A DNA stretch of 64,000 bases from Maricaulis sp048270265 (GTDB lineage Bacteria > Pseudomonadota > Alphaproteobacteria > Caulobacterales > Maricaulaceae), in the NCBI RefSeq assembly GCF_048270265.1, contig NZ_JBLWTD010000008.1, positions 65,539 through 129,538 of the forward strand, in the 5' to 3' direction. The notes under the pieces are model-generated. The model was given only the letters and a program-made list of their open reading frames with translations. It did no database searches and was not told the origin of the DNA. A program made the position numbers and the translations under genes. Positions 51,196 through 60,683 of the stretch are shown piece after piece. Within the stretch, counting starts at the first letter, position 1. Each line of letters begins with the position of its first letter.

Positions 51196-52830
51196 GTGAC
51201 CCGCAATAAAATCTTGTTCGCCATGCTTGCATCGGCATCAGCGCTGGCTCTGACCAGTTGTGGCGGCGAGGGGCCTGCGCCCACAGACGAAGTGGTCATC
51301 CACCGGGGAAATAATGCGGAGCCGCTTTCGCTGGATCCGCACAAGGCCAGTGGTACCTGGGAAAATAATATTATCGGCGACATGTTCGTCGGCCTCTTCA
51401 CCGAGGACCCCGAGGCACACCCGGTTCCGGGCATGGCGGAAAGCTGGGAAGTCAGCGAGGACGGTCTTGTCTGGACCTTTCATTTGCGCGCAGCCCAGTG
51501 GTCTGACGGCGTTCCGGTAACGGCGGGCGATTTCGTCTACGCCTGGCGCCGAATCGCCAATCCGGAGACCGGGGCCCAGTATGTCTCCCTGCTCTATCCG
51601 GTGGTCGGCGTGGCCGCTGTGAGCCGCGGCGAGGCCCCACCCGAGGCGATTGGCGTCGTTGCGGTCGATGACCGGACGCTGGAAATCCACCTCGAGAACC
51701 CCGCGCCCTACCTGCCGGGCCTTCTGACCCACTACACCACCTTCCCGCTGCCGCAGCATGTGGTCGAGCAATTCGGTGATGAGTGGATCCGCCCCGAGAA
51801 TATCGAGGTGAACGGTCCCTACAAGCTGATCGACTGGCGGACGAACAACTTCGTCCATCTGAGCCGCAATCCCTACTTCTTCGACGATGCAAGCTCTTGT
51901 ATCGATGAGGTGTATTACTACCCAACCGTTGACAATAGTGCGGCCGGCCGCCGGGTGCGCAATGGCGAACTCGATCTGAACATGGAGTTCCCGGGCCAGC
52001 AGATGGAATTCCTGCGCCGGGAGATTCCCGACTATGTGCGCGTGCACCCGTATATGGGCACCGTGTATTTCTCCATCAACACGACGCTGGAACAGTTCTC
52101 GGATCCGGCGGTCCGCAACGCTTTGGGGATGGCGATCGATCGCGAATTCATCGCCAATGAAATCCTGCGCGCCGGACAACTGCCGGCCTATTCGCTCGTT
52201 CCGCCAGGGATCGACAATTATGTCAGCGGTGTTGAAGCCAGCTGGGCCGACATCCCTGTTGAAGAGCGCCGTGTGATGGCGCGCGACATGCTGATGGCTG
52301 CCGGATACGGTCCGGACAATCCTTTCCGTTTCGAATACACCTACCGCGCCACGGCCGATAATCCGCGTGTCGCTCCGGTAGTCCAGAACGACTGGTCGGC
52401 CATCGCTTCCTGGGTCCAGCCCGAACTGATCGTCAACGACACGCAGATTCACTATGACAATCTGCGCGCGTCCGACTTCGAGATCGCTGATGGCGGCTGG
52501 ATCGCGGATTACAATGATCCGTACAACTTCCTGTTCCTCGGCGAGTATCGTTCCGTGCCGATGAACTATGCCCGCTACAACAACCCGGACTATGACTCGC
52601 TGGTCGAACAGGCCAATCGTGAGCAGGACCTGGATGTGCGGGCCGGCATGCTGGCACAGGCCGAGCAGATGCTGATCGACGACATGCCGATCATCCCGCT
52701 GGTCTATTACGTCAACAAGAACCTCGTGAATCCACGCGTCACCGGCTGGGTCGACAATCTGACCGATATTCACCGGACGCGTTACCTGTGTTTCGCCGAT
52801 CTTGATCGTGGTGAAACGCCGACTGAATAA
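51196..52830 (+). CDS. oppA: Oligopeptide-binding lipoprotein OppA (SBP family 5)
   Basis: This 544-residue solute-binding protein has a lipobox (LTSC, Cys22) and family-5 motifs: EPLSLDPHKASGTWENNIIGDM, TFHLRAAQWSDGVPVTAGDFVYAWRR and NNPDYDSLVEQANRE. It captures peptides in the periplasm for OppBC. It starts with GTG behind GGAGGGGAGA. It is separated from oppBC by one convergent gene. Affinity is not readable from the sequence. Confidence 0.95.
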   Translation: MTRNKILFAMLASASALALTSCGGEGPAPTDEVVIHRGNNAEPLSLDPHKASGTWENNIIGDMFVGLFTEDPEAHPVPGMAESWEVSEDGLVWTFHLRAAQWSDGVPVTAGDFVYAWRRIANPETGAQYVSLLYPVVGVAAVSRGEAPPEAIGVVAVDDRTLEIHLENPAPYLPGLLTHYTTFPLPQHVVEQFGDEWIRPENIEVNGPYKLIDWRTNNFVHLSRNPYFFDDASSCIDEVYYYPTVDNSAAGRRVRNGELDLNMEFPGQQMEFLRREIPDYVRVHPYMGTVYFSINTTLEQFSDPAVRNALGMAIDREFIANEILRAGQLPAYSLVPPGIDNYVSGVEASWADIPVEERRVMARDMLMAAGYGPDNPFRFEYTYRATADNPRVAPVVQNDWSAIASWVQPELIVNDTQIHYDNLRASDFEIADGGWIADYNDPYNFLFLGEYRSVPMNYARYNNPDYDSLVEQANREQDLDVRAGMLAQAEQMLIDDMPIIPLVYYVNKNLVNPRVTGWVDNLTDIHRTRYLCFADLDRGETPTE

Positions 52831-52899
52831 CTGACGCTTGTCAGATGACGCCCTCCCGACCTAGCTTGAGGTGAATTCGGGCAGGTTTGGGGGGCGCTC

Positions 52900-54147
52900 A
52901 TGTCAGGTGGCGACAATATTACAGACGCGATTGTTGCCGGTTCAGCCGGCGGTGAGCTTGGCGATGCGATCCACGCATCGCGGCGCAAGAAGCGTCAACG
53001 GCATTCGGCCTTCGAGCCGGCCTATCCGGCAGGCCAGTGCAGCAATTGCGGCACCAAGCTGATTGGCCCTGTGTGCCATAGCTGCGGTCAGACCGCAGAA
53101 ACCTTCCATCGACCGATCTGGGATTTGATGCTGGATGTGCTCGACGGGCTGTTCGGGCTCGAAGGCCGTCTGTGGCGGACGCTGCCGCCGCTGATGTTCC
53201 AGCCAGGCAAGCTGACCCGTCGGTACCTGTCCGGTGCCCGGGCGCGCTATGTCATGCCCTTCCGGCTCTATCTGACAGCCAGTGTCCTGTTTTTCCTGGC
53301 GGTCTTCGCGATCGACAGTTTCCAGAACAATCCCGACACCCCGATCCTTCCTGCCGATGCCCGCGCCGCGATCGATGCGGCGGTCGGCGAAATTCCGTTT
53401 GACGAAATCGACCAGGAACTCGAGCGGCAGGGCGTATCGCAGGAACAGCGGTCAGCAATCGCTGAACAGGTGGCTCGCGGTACGGAGGGCGTAGCACCGC
53501 TGGCCGACCCGGACGAAACGGCCGAGGAGCGTGCGGCGCGTGAGGAAATGGGCGCGGACGAGCTCAAGGAAGCGATCCGCGAGGCCTTGTTGCGCGACCG
53601 GGCGCAGCAGGATGGAGCCGGCTCCGGCGCTGAGGGCGGGTCTGCGCCGCTCGATTCGGATTCTGTCGGCGATGCCGTGGACCAGGGGCTGGCCGATGTG
53701 CCGATCGAGGTGCGCGAACGGCTGGCCGACCAGGCGGACCGGATCATCGATGATGGTGGCGCGTCGATCGCGGCGTCGATGCAGGTCTGGGCACCGAGGT
53801 TGATGTTCGGCCTGCTGCCGATCTACGCGCTCCTGCTGGCGATCACGCATTTCTACAAGCGAGGCTATTTCTTCTACGACCATCTCGTCGTCTCGCTGCA
53901 CTTCCACTCCGTGCTGTTCTTCGGTTTCATCCTGGTGCTGGGGCTGAGCGCGATCATCGGGTCGGCAGCGGCGGGAATGGCGTTTGTGGTGTGGGCAAAC
54001 TACTACCTCTACCGGCTGCACCGGGTCGTCTACCGCCACGGGCGCTTCTCATCACTGCTGCGGACCGTGTTCCTGGATTTCCTCTACGGCATCATACTTT
54101 TTGTCGGGATGATCATCCTGTTGCTCATCGGCATCCTCTCGGTCTGA
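52900..54147 (+). CDS. DUF3667-family membrane protein with zinc ribbon
   Basis: This 415-residue protein has an N-terminal zinc ribbon (CSNCGTKLIGPVCHSCGQT), then the DUF3667 start FHRPIWDLMLDVLDGLFGLEG, with PGKLTRRYLSGARARYVMPFR. Three to four C-terminal membrane helices follow, and a long acidic, Ala/Glu-rich insertion lies near residues 150-280. Function is unknown. The acidic insert is longer than usual. Confidence 0.85.
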   Translation: MSGGDNITDAIVAGSAGGELGDAIHASRRKKRQRHSAFEPAYPAGQCSNCGTKLIGPVCHSCGQTAETFHRPIWDLMLDVLDGLFGLEGRLWRTLPPLMFQPGKLTRRYLSGARARYVMPFRLYLTASVLFFLAVFAIDSFQNNPDTPILPADARAAIDAAVGEIPFDEIDQELERQGVSQEQRSAIAEQVARGTEGVAPLADPDETAEERAAREEMGADELKEAIREALLRDRAQQDGAGSGAEGGSAPLDSDSVGDAVDQGLADVPIEVRERLADQADRIIDDGGASIAASMQVWAPRLMFGLLPIYALLLAITHFYKRGYFFYDHLVVSLHFHSVLFFGFILVLGLSAIIGSAAAGMAFVVWANYYLYRLHRVVYRHGRFSSLLRTVFLDFLYGIILFVGMIILLLIGILSV

Positions 54148-54156
54148 TCCGGACAG

Positions 54157-54189
54157 AAAAAGGGGGCCGCAGCGTGTGCTGCAGCCCCC
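54157..54189 (-). terminator. Intrinsic terminator downstream of sppA
   Basis: GGGGGC with GCAGC pairs with GCTGC and GCCCCC (54162-54189). On the minus strand it is followed by five T (54157-54161), so it ends the sppA transcript; it also lies just past the convergent DUF3667 stop. Confidence 0.8.
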
Positions 54190-54216
54190 GATCCAATGCA
54201 GGTCTGACCGTCTGCG

Positions 54217-56001
54217 TCAGTTCGGCTCAGCTGCCGTACTGCGCAATTGCGCCTGTCCGGAGCCAAGCTGTGACCGGGCCTCCAGCGCAGCGCGCACTTC
54301 GGGGAGGTCGAGCAGGGCATTCATCCGTGCTGCGGTTTCCGCCGTCTCCGCCGACATGCCGAACAGGGCCGAGAAAGCCTCGAACGGTGTCTGTTCGCGC
54401 GGGAAGCGTACCAGGCGCACATCAGCCTCGGGCGCCAGACCCGCCAGTTCGCGGGACGCATCGACGGCGTCGCGGAACCCACCGATTTCGTCGACGAGGC
54501 CGAGGTCGAGGGCCTGGGCCCCGGTCCACACACGCCCGCGGGCGATTTCCAGCACCCGCTCGAGCGGCAGGTCACGGCCATCGGCCACGCGCTGGGTGAA
54601 GTCGTCATAGGTATCGGCCATCTGCGCGCGATAGGCGGCGCGCTGGGTCTCGGTCCAGCTCTGCTGGCCGGAGAAGGCGGTGGCATACTCGCCGCCGACA
54701 TGGACCGACTCAGAGTTCAGGCCGACCATTTCGAACGTGCCTTCCAGAGCCACCTTGCCGCCGAGCACGCCGATCGAACCGGTGAGCGTGGTCGCATGGG
54801 CCAGGATGTAGTCGGCCGGTGCGGCGAGATAATAGCCACCGGACGCGGCCATCGAGGCCATCGATATGATCACCGGCTTGCCGGCTTCGCGGGCCCGCTC
54901 AATGGCGTGCCAGACCTGGTCTGACGCGATGGCGGATCCGCCCGGTGAGTCGACCCGGACCAGGATGGCCCGGATGCTGGCATCATTGGCGGCCTCGAGA
55001 ATGGCCTCGGCCATGCTGTCGCTGCCAATTCCGCCGCCACTGCTGAACGGGCTCTGGTCGGCAGTGCCGGTCACGATGGCACCCTGGCCCTCGATCAGGG
55101 CAATGGCCGGACCCTGGACCCAAGGGGTGAGCATCGCCTGATAGGCTTCGATCGTCACGATTTCCGCACCGTTTCCGGCGCGGGCAAGGGCAGCCTCGCG
55201 TGCCTCCACGACATGGCCGAGATGGTCAACCAGTCCGCGCTCCAGCGCGTCCTCGGCGGAATGCGGCGCGGTTTCGAAGACACCGCGCAGCGCCTCCGGC
55301 GTGATGTCGCGATCGGCGGAAATGCCGGCAATCGCCGTGTCGAAGATGGAGTTCATGTAGGACAGCGTGGCTTCGCGGTGAGCATCGGTGAAGCCGGTCT
55401 CGGTGTAGACATTCGCCGCATTCTTGAACTCGAAGAACTGCTCGAATTGCGGGTTGGCGTTGAAATGTTCGAACATGCCGCCAAGGAAGAGCACTTCCGA
55501 GGCCAGGCCGGCCGGGGTGAAGTTGGCCGTATCCTGCAGCCAGAGATCATCGGAACCGGAGACGGCGAAATAGCCGGTCACCGAGGTGCCTTCAAAACCC
55601 TGTGCGTGGGTGATGACGAATTTGCCGGAACTGCGGAAATCGGCGATCGCGTCGCGGATCTCTTCGGCCATGCCCGGCGCCAGGCCGAACTCATTGGCCC
55701 GGATAAAGATGCCGGCAACAGCGGGGTCGGTTTCGGCGTGCTCCAGCGTCTGAACGATTTGAACCACCGAAAGGGGCTCTGCAAAAGCGAAGGGCGAGCG
55801 CGATGGCGAATCAAGCCGTTCGGCGCGCAGGTCCAGTTCGAGAACCGCACCACTGACTGGCAGGACGGGTTCCGGGCGGGCTCCGGAGATGGCGGAAAAC
55901 AGCATGCCTGTGATCAGGAAGGCGACGAGAACGAGGGTGAGAACTGACCCGACGATCACGCCGAAGATCGAGCCAAAAAATGTAATCCAGAACTGTTTCA
56001 T
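54217..56001 (-). CDS. sppA: Signal peptide peptidase SppA (67K type)
   Basis: SppA is a membrane-bound Ser-Lys protease that degrades cleaved signal peptides. The 594-residue double-domain form has an N-terminal helix (IFGVIVGSVLTLVLVAFLI), an N-terminal domain, and a C-terminal domain with the nucleophile in SMASMAASGGYYLAAPADY. LRVD-like IRAILVRVDSPGGSAIASDQ is a family motif. ATG 56001 gives a normal start; the open frame continues to 56016. Confidence 0.95.
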   Translation of the reverse strand: MKQFWITFFGSIFGVIVGSVLTLVLVAFLITGMLFSAISGARPEPVLPVSGAVLELDLRAERLDSPSRSPFAFAEPLSVVQIVQTLEHAETDPAVAGIFIRANEFGLAPGMAEEIRDAIADFRSSGKFVITHAQGFEGTSVTGYFAVSGSDDLWLQDTANFTPAGLASEVLFLGGMFEHFNANPQFEQFFEFKNAANVYTETGFTDAHREATLSYMNSIFDTAIAGISADRDITPEALRGVFETAPHSAEDALERGLVDHLGHVVEAREAALARAGNGAEIVTIEAYQAMLTPWVQGPAIALIEGQGAIVTGTADQSPFSSGGGIGSDSMAEAILEAANDASIRAILVRVDSPGGSAIASDQVWHAIERAREAGKPVIISMASMAASGGYYLAAPADYILAHATTLTGSIGVLGGKVALEGTFEMVGLNSESVHVGGEYATAFSGQQSWTETQRAAYRAQMADTYDDFTQRVADGRDLPLERVLEIARGRVWTGAQALDLGLVDEIGGFRDAVDASRELAGLAPEADVRLVRFPREQTPFEAFSALFGMSAETAETAARMNALLDLPEVRAALEARSQLGSGQAQLRSTAAEPN

Positions 56002-56110
56002 CAAGGGTCCTTCCAAACCGGATGCGCGGTTGACCGGACCATCTGTGCAAGAAGCAGTCCTGTCCAGACCCTAGATTAGAGTGCCGGCGCGGGACAGGGG
56101 CGGGGGCGGG

Positions 56111-56120
56111 NNNNNNNNNN
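56111..56120. other. Sequence gap of ten N
   Basis: Ten undetermined bases break the sequence. They abut the 3' end of a tRNA-Pro gene. The missing acceptor end of that tRNA plus CCA would be ten bases, but runs of ten N are also common placeholders. Confidence 0.95.
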
Positions 56121-56187
56121 AGCAAGATTTGAACTTGCGACCCCCGCCTCCCGAAGACGGTGCTCTACCAGGCTGAGCTATACTCCG
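56121..56187 (-). tRNA. tRNA-Pro (CGG anticodon), 3' end missing at the gap
   Basis: On the minus strand it starts CGGAGTATAGCTCAGCCTGG. The anticodon loop TTCGGGA gives anticodon CGG (Pro). The D and T arms are present, the latter as GTTCAAATC. The last ~10 bases (acceptor strand and CCA) fall in the N run. Confidence 0.92.
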
Positions 56188-56443
56188 AACCGAGGCGGCG
56201 CTTATAGCCAACTCGCGACAGCCGTGCAACGCGCCAAAAACACCCGGCACAGCCTCTGTAGCAGGCCTGCCCGCATCGCTGAGTCAGGTGGATCTGTGCG
56301 CGAATTGGCGCGGTGATGCTGCGGTTTGGGCGTTGCCACTGCAGAGCAGCTGCAAATCTGCCCGGCAGTCACCGCATTGAGCCGTTGCATCCGTCGGCTC
56401 GACTCGGTATCTAGCCCGCTCCGTCGCAGATGGCGGACCCGGT

Positions 56444-56518
56444 TGGGGCGTCGCCAAGTGGTAAGGCACCGGTTTTTGGTATCGGCATTCCCAGGTTCGA
56501 ATCCTGGCGCCCCAGCCA
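56444..56518 (+). tRNA. tRNA-Gln (TTG anticodon)
   Basis: It starts TGGGGCGTCGCC and ends CGCCCCAGCCA, so the acceptor stem pairs fully and CCA is encoded. The anticodon loop TTTTGGT gives UUG. The T loop GGTTCGAATCC is canonical. Confidence 0.96.
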
Positions 56519-57095
56519 ACCGACTCAGTTGAAACCTTCAGCGCGAATCATCCCGCACCGGGAGCCCCCGGTGATAACGGGCGCGGCGATTCGGCAGGGT
56601 GGCACCGCGGGGACGGGCGCGAAGCATGGCGCTGTCACGCAGACGTGAAATGTCCGTGACACCCCCTGGCCGCCGGAAGCCGGGAACCCCTTGAGACACG
56701 AACAGCTTATTGCATCCCCTAGGCGAGCTGCGCCCGGCAATTAATCGCATCAGGCGAAATCTGCTGCTTTCGGAGCTGGTTTGGTCGCATTCCAGCCATA
56801 ATGATGTATTGATCGTAAGGCTTGGCTAGTGTTAGCGTTCAGCCGGATTTCAAGGGCGCGCATGCGTTAATGAGACGGTGGGGCTACCATCGCGGTCTAT
56901 GGGTGGTTCGTAACAACAGCTACGGTAACCATCCGTGCAGAATTGAACGCTAATCGGGTTATCCGAGGGCGGCCAGCGCGCCGCTTGAGTTTAGGGTAGG
57001 GGGCCAATCCGGCAGGCATTTTGCCGGTTTAGCATCGAATTAATGTGGGCGGGGAGCCGTACTGGCGACCTGCGATTACCATTGTGAGGCGAGAA
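56519..57095. other. Upstream region of the TonB cluster
   Basis: These 577 bases contain no credible gene. TTAGCGTTCA (56832-56841) and TGAACGCTAA (56944-56953) are a perfect 10-base inverted pair about 100 bases apart. No clear sigma-70 promoter stands out. The region probably holds the control sites of the TonB locus. Confidence 0.5.
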
Positions 57096-57878
57096 ATGGT
57101 GGACTTGAAGAAAATGGTTCGCGCGTCGCTCATGGCGGCGGTTGCGGTGAGCGCCGTCGGGGGAGTTGCCTCTGCGCAACTCGCACCCGTGCTGCAGACG
57201 GCACGCCAGAATACGAACGACGGTGCGCAGACGCAATCGCGTATTGACCAGCTGGACGACCAGCGCACGGATATCGAACTCGAATATCGTGCCCTGCTCG
57301 ACCAGATCGAATCGCAGCGTCTGTTCGTAGAGCAGCAGCAAGTGTTCATCCGTTCGCAAGAGAACGAGATGGGTTCGCTGCAGGCACAGATCGACCGCGT
57401 TGAAAACATCCAGCGCGACCTGTCGCCAATGATGCGCGAAATGGTCCAGAATCTCGAGGAATTCGTGAATCTTGACCTTCCTTTCCGCCTTGAGGGCGAA
57501 AACGGCCGGCTTCACCGGATCGAGCGTCTTTACGAACTGATCGACGATCCGGAGATTTCCCCGGCTGAGCGTTATCGCGTGATCCTGAATGCCTACGACA
57601 TCGAGGCGTCCTACGGTCGCTCGCTGAATTCCTATGATGAAGAAATTCTCGAGGAAGGCATTCCGGTCAATGTGACCGTGCTGCAGATTGGCCGTATCGC
57701 CATGATCCGCAAATACCCTGATGGCCGCATGACCATGCGTCATATCAATGGCACCGACTGGGTTGCGCTTCCGGGTAGCTATGAAGCCAATGTGACCCGC
57801 GCAATCCGGATCGCTCAAGAAGTCACCACCCCGTCTGTCTTCCTCGCGCCTCTCCCAGGGCCGACGGTAGCGCAGTAA
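57096..57878 (+). CDS. DUF3450-family periplasmic coiled-coil protein
   Basis: This 260-residue protein has a signal peptide (MVRASLMAAVAVSAVGGVASA) and a long coiled coil (IDQLDDQRTDIELEYRALLD and continuing to ~residue 115), then EEFVNLDLPFRLEGE. DUF3450 members lie next to TtpC-type ExbB genes, and they are thought to be periplasmic partners of the TonB complex. GAGG precedes the ATG. It is the first gene of the cluster, 24 bases before the ExbB-like gene. Confidence 0.88.
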   Translation: MVDLKKMVRASLMAAVAVSAVGGVASAQLAPVLQTARQNTNDGAQTQSRIDQLDDQRTDIELEYRALLDQIESQRLFVEQQQVFIRSQENEMGSLQAQIDRVENIQRDLSPMMREMVQNLEEFVNLDLPFRLEGENGRLHRIERLYELIDDPEISPAERYRVILNAYDIEASYGRSLNSYDEEILEEGIPVNVTVLQIGRIAMIRKYPDGRMTMRHINGTDWVALPGSYEANVTRAIRIAQEVTTPSVFLAPLPGPTVAQ

Positions 57879-57902
57879 CGGATTGGAACGGAGAGTTAAG
57901 CG

Positions 57903-59291
57903 ATGAAGACCACTTTTAAGATACTCGCCGCCGCCGTTTCGATGGGTGTGGCGCTCACTGCCGGAGCTGTCGCCCAGACGCAGCCGGCCGGATCAATCAG
58001 CGAACTTCTGAACCGCGTGCGCAGCGATGCGCGTGAGGCCAGCCAGGAAAACCAGGCTCGCCTTCGTGAGTTCCAGAGCAGTACGAATCAGCAGCAGGCG
58101 CTGTTGAGCCAGGCGCGTGCCGAAATGGCCGCTCTGGAGCGTCAGGCCGTAGCCCTGACGGCGCAATTCGAAGCCAATCAGACCCAGATCGACGTTCTTG
58201 CGACCGACCTTCGCCAGCGCCAGGGTGCGTTCGGTGAGCTGTTCGGTGCAGCCCGTCAGGCCGCTGGCGAATTTGCCGCCATCATCAATGCGTCTGTGGT
58301 GTCTGCCCAATTCCCGGGCCGTGCCGATGCGCTTGAGGCTCTGGCAACCGGCCGCACGCTTCCAACCCGTGCAGAGCTGGACTACATCTGGCGCCGGGCG
58401 ATCGATGAAATGATCGGCCAGCAAGGTGTTGTGACCTTCGATTCGATGGTTACAGGCATCGGCAATGGCCAGCCTGTTCCAGTGACTCGTGTCGGACCGT
58501 TCATTGCCTTCACCAGCTTTAACAACAACCAGCGCTTCGCGCGTTGGAAGGAAGACACCACCACCGGTGCGTGGACCCTGTCTGACCTTGCGACCCAGCC
58601 TCCGGGCAATCTGATCTCTGCCGCATCGGCCCTGTACAATGCCGATCCGAACGAAATCGTCATGGGTGTTGTCGATCCTTCGCGTGGTGCCCTGCTGGAC
58701 ATCTACAAGGACGTTCCGGATCTGGAAGAGCGTATCAATCAGTCCGGCATGGTTGGCCTGGTGATCATCGGTCTTCTGGTAATCTCTGCAGCCTTTGGTC
58801 TGTTCCGCATGTTCGCTCTGTTGAGCACGCAGGCGGCCGTCAATGGTCAGAAGCGCAAGTCGAAGGCTGGCAAGGGCAATCCGCTCGGCCGTGTCATGAT
58901 GGCTTATGAAGCTGCCAAGGACAAAGACGTCGAGACGATGGAACTGAAGCTTGACGAGGCCATTCTCCAGGAATCGCCGAAGCTCGAATTCGGTCTCAAC
59001 TTCCTGAAACTGGCGGCCGGTATTGCACCGCTGCTGGGTCTGCTGGGTACCGTGACCGGGATGATCAAGACCTTCACCCAGATCACGCTGTTCGGTACGG
59101 GCGATCCGCGGATCATGGCCGGCGGTATTTCCGAAGCGCTCATGACCACGGTTCTTGGTCTTATTGCCGCCATTCCGCTGTTGTTCATTCACAGCTTCGC
59201 GCAGAGCTTTGCTCGCGGCGTGCAGCAGGTGCTCGAAGAACAAGCTGCTGGCATGGTTGCCCGTCACGCTGAAGAGCGCTCACAGGGCTAA
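57903..59291 (+). CDS. exbB: TtpC-like ExbB/TolQ proton-channel protein with large periplasmic domain
   Basis: This 462-residue protein has a signal peptide (ILAAAVSMGVALTAGAVAQ), a periplasmic coiled coil and globular part up to residue ~280, then an ExbB/MotA core with helices VGLVIIGLLVISAAFGLFRM, LAAGIAPLLGLLGTVTGMI and AALMTTVLGLIAAIPLLFIH-like. Such long ExbB forms (TtpC) support TonB2 systems in Vibrio. It probably energises or tunes the complex together with the short ExbB. Confidence 0.9.
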   Translation: MKTTFKILAAAVSMGVALTAGAVAQTQPAGSISELLNRVRSDAREASQENQARLREFQSSTNQQQALLSQARAEMAALERQAVALTAQFEANQTQIDVLATDLRQRQGAFGELFGAARQAAGEFAAIINASVVSAQFPGRADALEALATGRTLPTRAELDYIWRRAIDEMIGQQGVVTFDSMVTGIGNGQPVPVTRVGPFIAFTSFNNNQRFARWKEDTTTGAWTLSDLATQPPGNLISAASALYNADPNEIVMGVVDPSRGALLDIYKDVPDLEERINQSGMVGLVIIGLLVISAAFGLFRMFALLSTQAAVNGQKRKSKAGKGNPLGRVMMAYEAAKDKDVETMELKLDEAILQESPKLEFGLNFLKLAAGIAPLLGLLGTVTGMIKTFTQITLFGTGDPRIMAGGISEALMTTVLGLIAAIPLLFIHSFAQSFARGVQQVLEEQAAGMVARHAEERSQG

Positions 59292-59305
59292 TTGGAGGAA
59301 GCGTT

Positions 59306-59842
59306 ATGGATTTCCAGGCCGTAAGTACCGGCCTTCAGGAGTTCCTCGAGCGCGGAGGCCCCGTTCTGGTTGTTATTATGGTAACGACCTTTGTAATGTG
59401 GGCCTTCATCCTCGAGCGCTTCGCCTACTTCTACTTCGCCTTTGGCGGGCAAGAAGACGCGGCGAGGCGGGAGTGGTCGGCACGGGCAGACCGAAAGTCT
59501 TGGTATGCCCATGCCATCCGCGACCAGCTCATCTCGGAGGTTAAGCAGCGTTGCGATCAAAATGTCGAGTTGGTGAAAACCCTCGTCGCGGTTGCCCCGC
59601 TATTCGGATTGTTGGGAACAGTGACCGGCATGGTCTCGGTTTTCGATGTCATGGCGATTTCAGGGTCTTCGGACGCACAGGCCATGTCGGCCGGTGTTTC
59701 CCGGGCCACGATCCCGACCATGGCGGGGATGGTCGCATCCCTGTCCGGACTGATTTTCGCAACCCAGATCGAACTTCTGGCCAAGCGCCGCGTAGCGCGC
59801 CTCGCCGACAAGCTCGAAATCGGTGAAGGAGTTCAGTCATGA
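59306..59842 (+). CDS. exbB: ExbB/TolQ-family proton channel subunit (short)
   Basis: This 178-residue protein has three helices, with VVIMVTTFVMWAFILERFAY first and KTLVAVAPLFGLLGTVTGMV second. ATIPTMAGMVASLSGLIFATQI is the third. It is the canonical ExbB size, lying between the long ExbB and the two ExbD genes. It overlaps the first exbD by 4 bases. Confidence 0.93.
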   Translation: MDFQAVSTGLQEFLERGGPVLVVIMVTTFVMWAFILERFAYFYFAFGGQEDAARREWSARADRKSWYAHAIRDQLISEVKQRCDQNVELVKTLVAVAPLFGLLGTVTGMVSVFDVMAISGSSDAQAMSAGVSRATIPTMAGMVASLSGLIFATQIELLAKRRVARLADKLEIGEGVQS

Positions 59843-60249
59843 GGCGTCGGGCCAAGCACACGGACGACCAGGCCGAGGTCAATATGACCCCGATGCTGGA
59901 TATCGTTTTCATCCTGCTGATCTTCTTCATCGTGACTGCGACCTTCCTCTCGGAAGAGGGGATCGACATGCGGCCACCTGCGGATACGCCGCCGGAAACG
60001 AACGAGCCAGCGCCACCACCAATCCTGGTTCAGGTTGACGACGATAATAATATCTTCGTCAATCGGGTCCGGACGGATGTTGACCGGGTTCTCTCGGCCG
60101 TGAATCGCTTCCGCTCGGAAGAGCCGGGCAGTGCGGTTCTCGTCGATGTCGAGGACGAAGCCGATCACGGTATCATTGTCCAGATCTGGGATGAGATGGG
60201 TGCCAACGGCATTCCGGTCTCGCTCCAGCGCAACGAAGAAAACGGTTAG
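59839..60249 (+). CDS. exbD: ExbD/TolR-family protein (first)
   Basis: This 136-residue protein has the ExbD start VNMTPMLDIVFILLIFFIV, whose Asp in the helix is the proton-path residue, and a periplasmic domain of ~100 residues. A short Pro-rich stretch (PPADTPPETNEPAPPP) follows the helix. It overlaps the exbB stop by 4 bases, so stoichiometric translation is likely. Confidence 0.94.
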   Translation: MRRRAKHTDDQAEVNMTPMLDIVFILLIFFIVTATFLSEEGIDMRPPADTPPETNEPAPPPILVQVDDDNNIFVNRVRTDVDRVLSAVNRFRSEEPGSAVLVDVEDEADHGIIVQIWDEMGANGIPVSLQRNEENG

Positions 60250-60266
60250 GTCCGGGGAGGTTCAAT

Positions 60267-60671
60267 ATGGCGCGCCGTGTTAGCCGCGTAAGTACCGGAG
60301 AGGAAGAAGTCGAACTGAACATGACGCCGATGCTCGACGTTGTCTTCATTCTGCTGATCTTCTTCATCGTCACCTCCGTCTTCATCAAGGAGCCGGGCGT
60401 GTCGGTGATCCGTCCGGATGCCATGACCGAAGAGCGTGAAACCCCGTCCATGCTGGTGGCCATCACGGCGACCAACGAGATCTGGGTCAATCGCAGGTCC
60501 TATGAGATGGCCGAACTCCGGGGCGTGATCGAGCAGCTTCTGCTCGAGAATCCCAAGGGCGAGGCCATGATCCAGGGCGACGAGTCCGCCAATATCGGCG
60601 TCATTCTCGACGTTCAGGATCTGCTCACGGAAATGGGTGTCGAAGTCAAGATTTCGACGTTACAAAGTTAG
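60267..60671 (+). CDS. exbD: ExbD/TolR-family protein (second)
   Basis: This 134-residue ExbD shows the same LNMTPMLDVVFILLIFFIV helix with its key Asp and a periplasmic domain (VSVIRPDAMTEERETPSML). It is a paralogue of the first ExbD. The next gene, tonB, begins 12 bases after. A heterodimeric ExbD pair in the motor is plausible. Confidence 0.94.
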   Translation: MARRVSRVSTGEEEVELNMTPMLDVVFILLIFFIVTSVFIKEPGVSVIRPDAMTEERETPSMLVAITATNEIWVNRRSYEMAELRGVIEQLLLENPKGEAMIQGDESANIGVILDVQDLLTEMGVEVKISTLQS

Positions 60672-60683
60672 GGAGGACTGATT

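Noticed and set aside
56525..56750. Short frames between tRNA-Gln and the TonB cluster
   Set aside because: Both strands give only short frames without ribosome sites or motifs.
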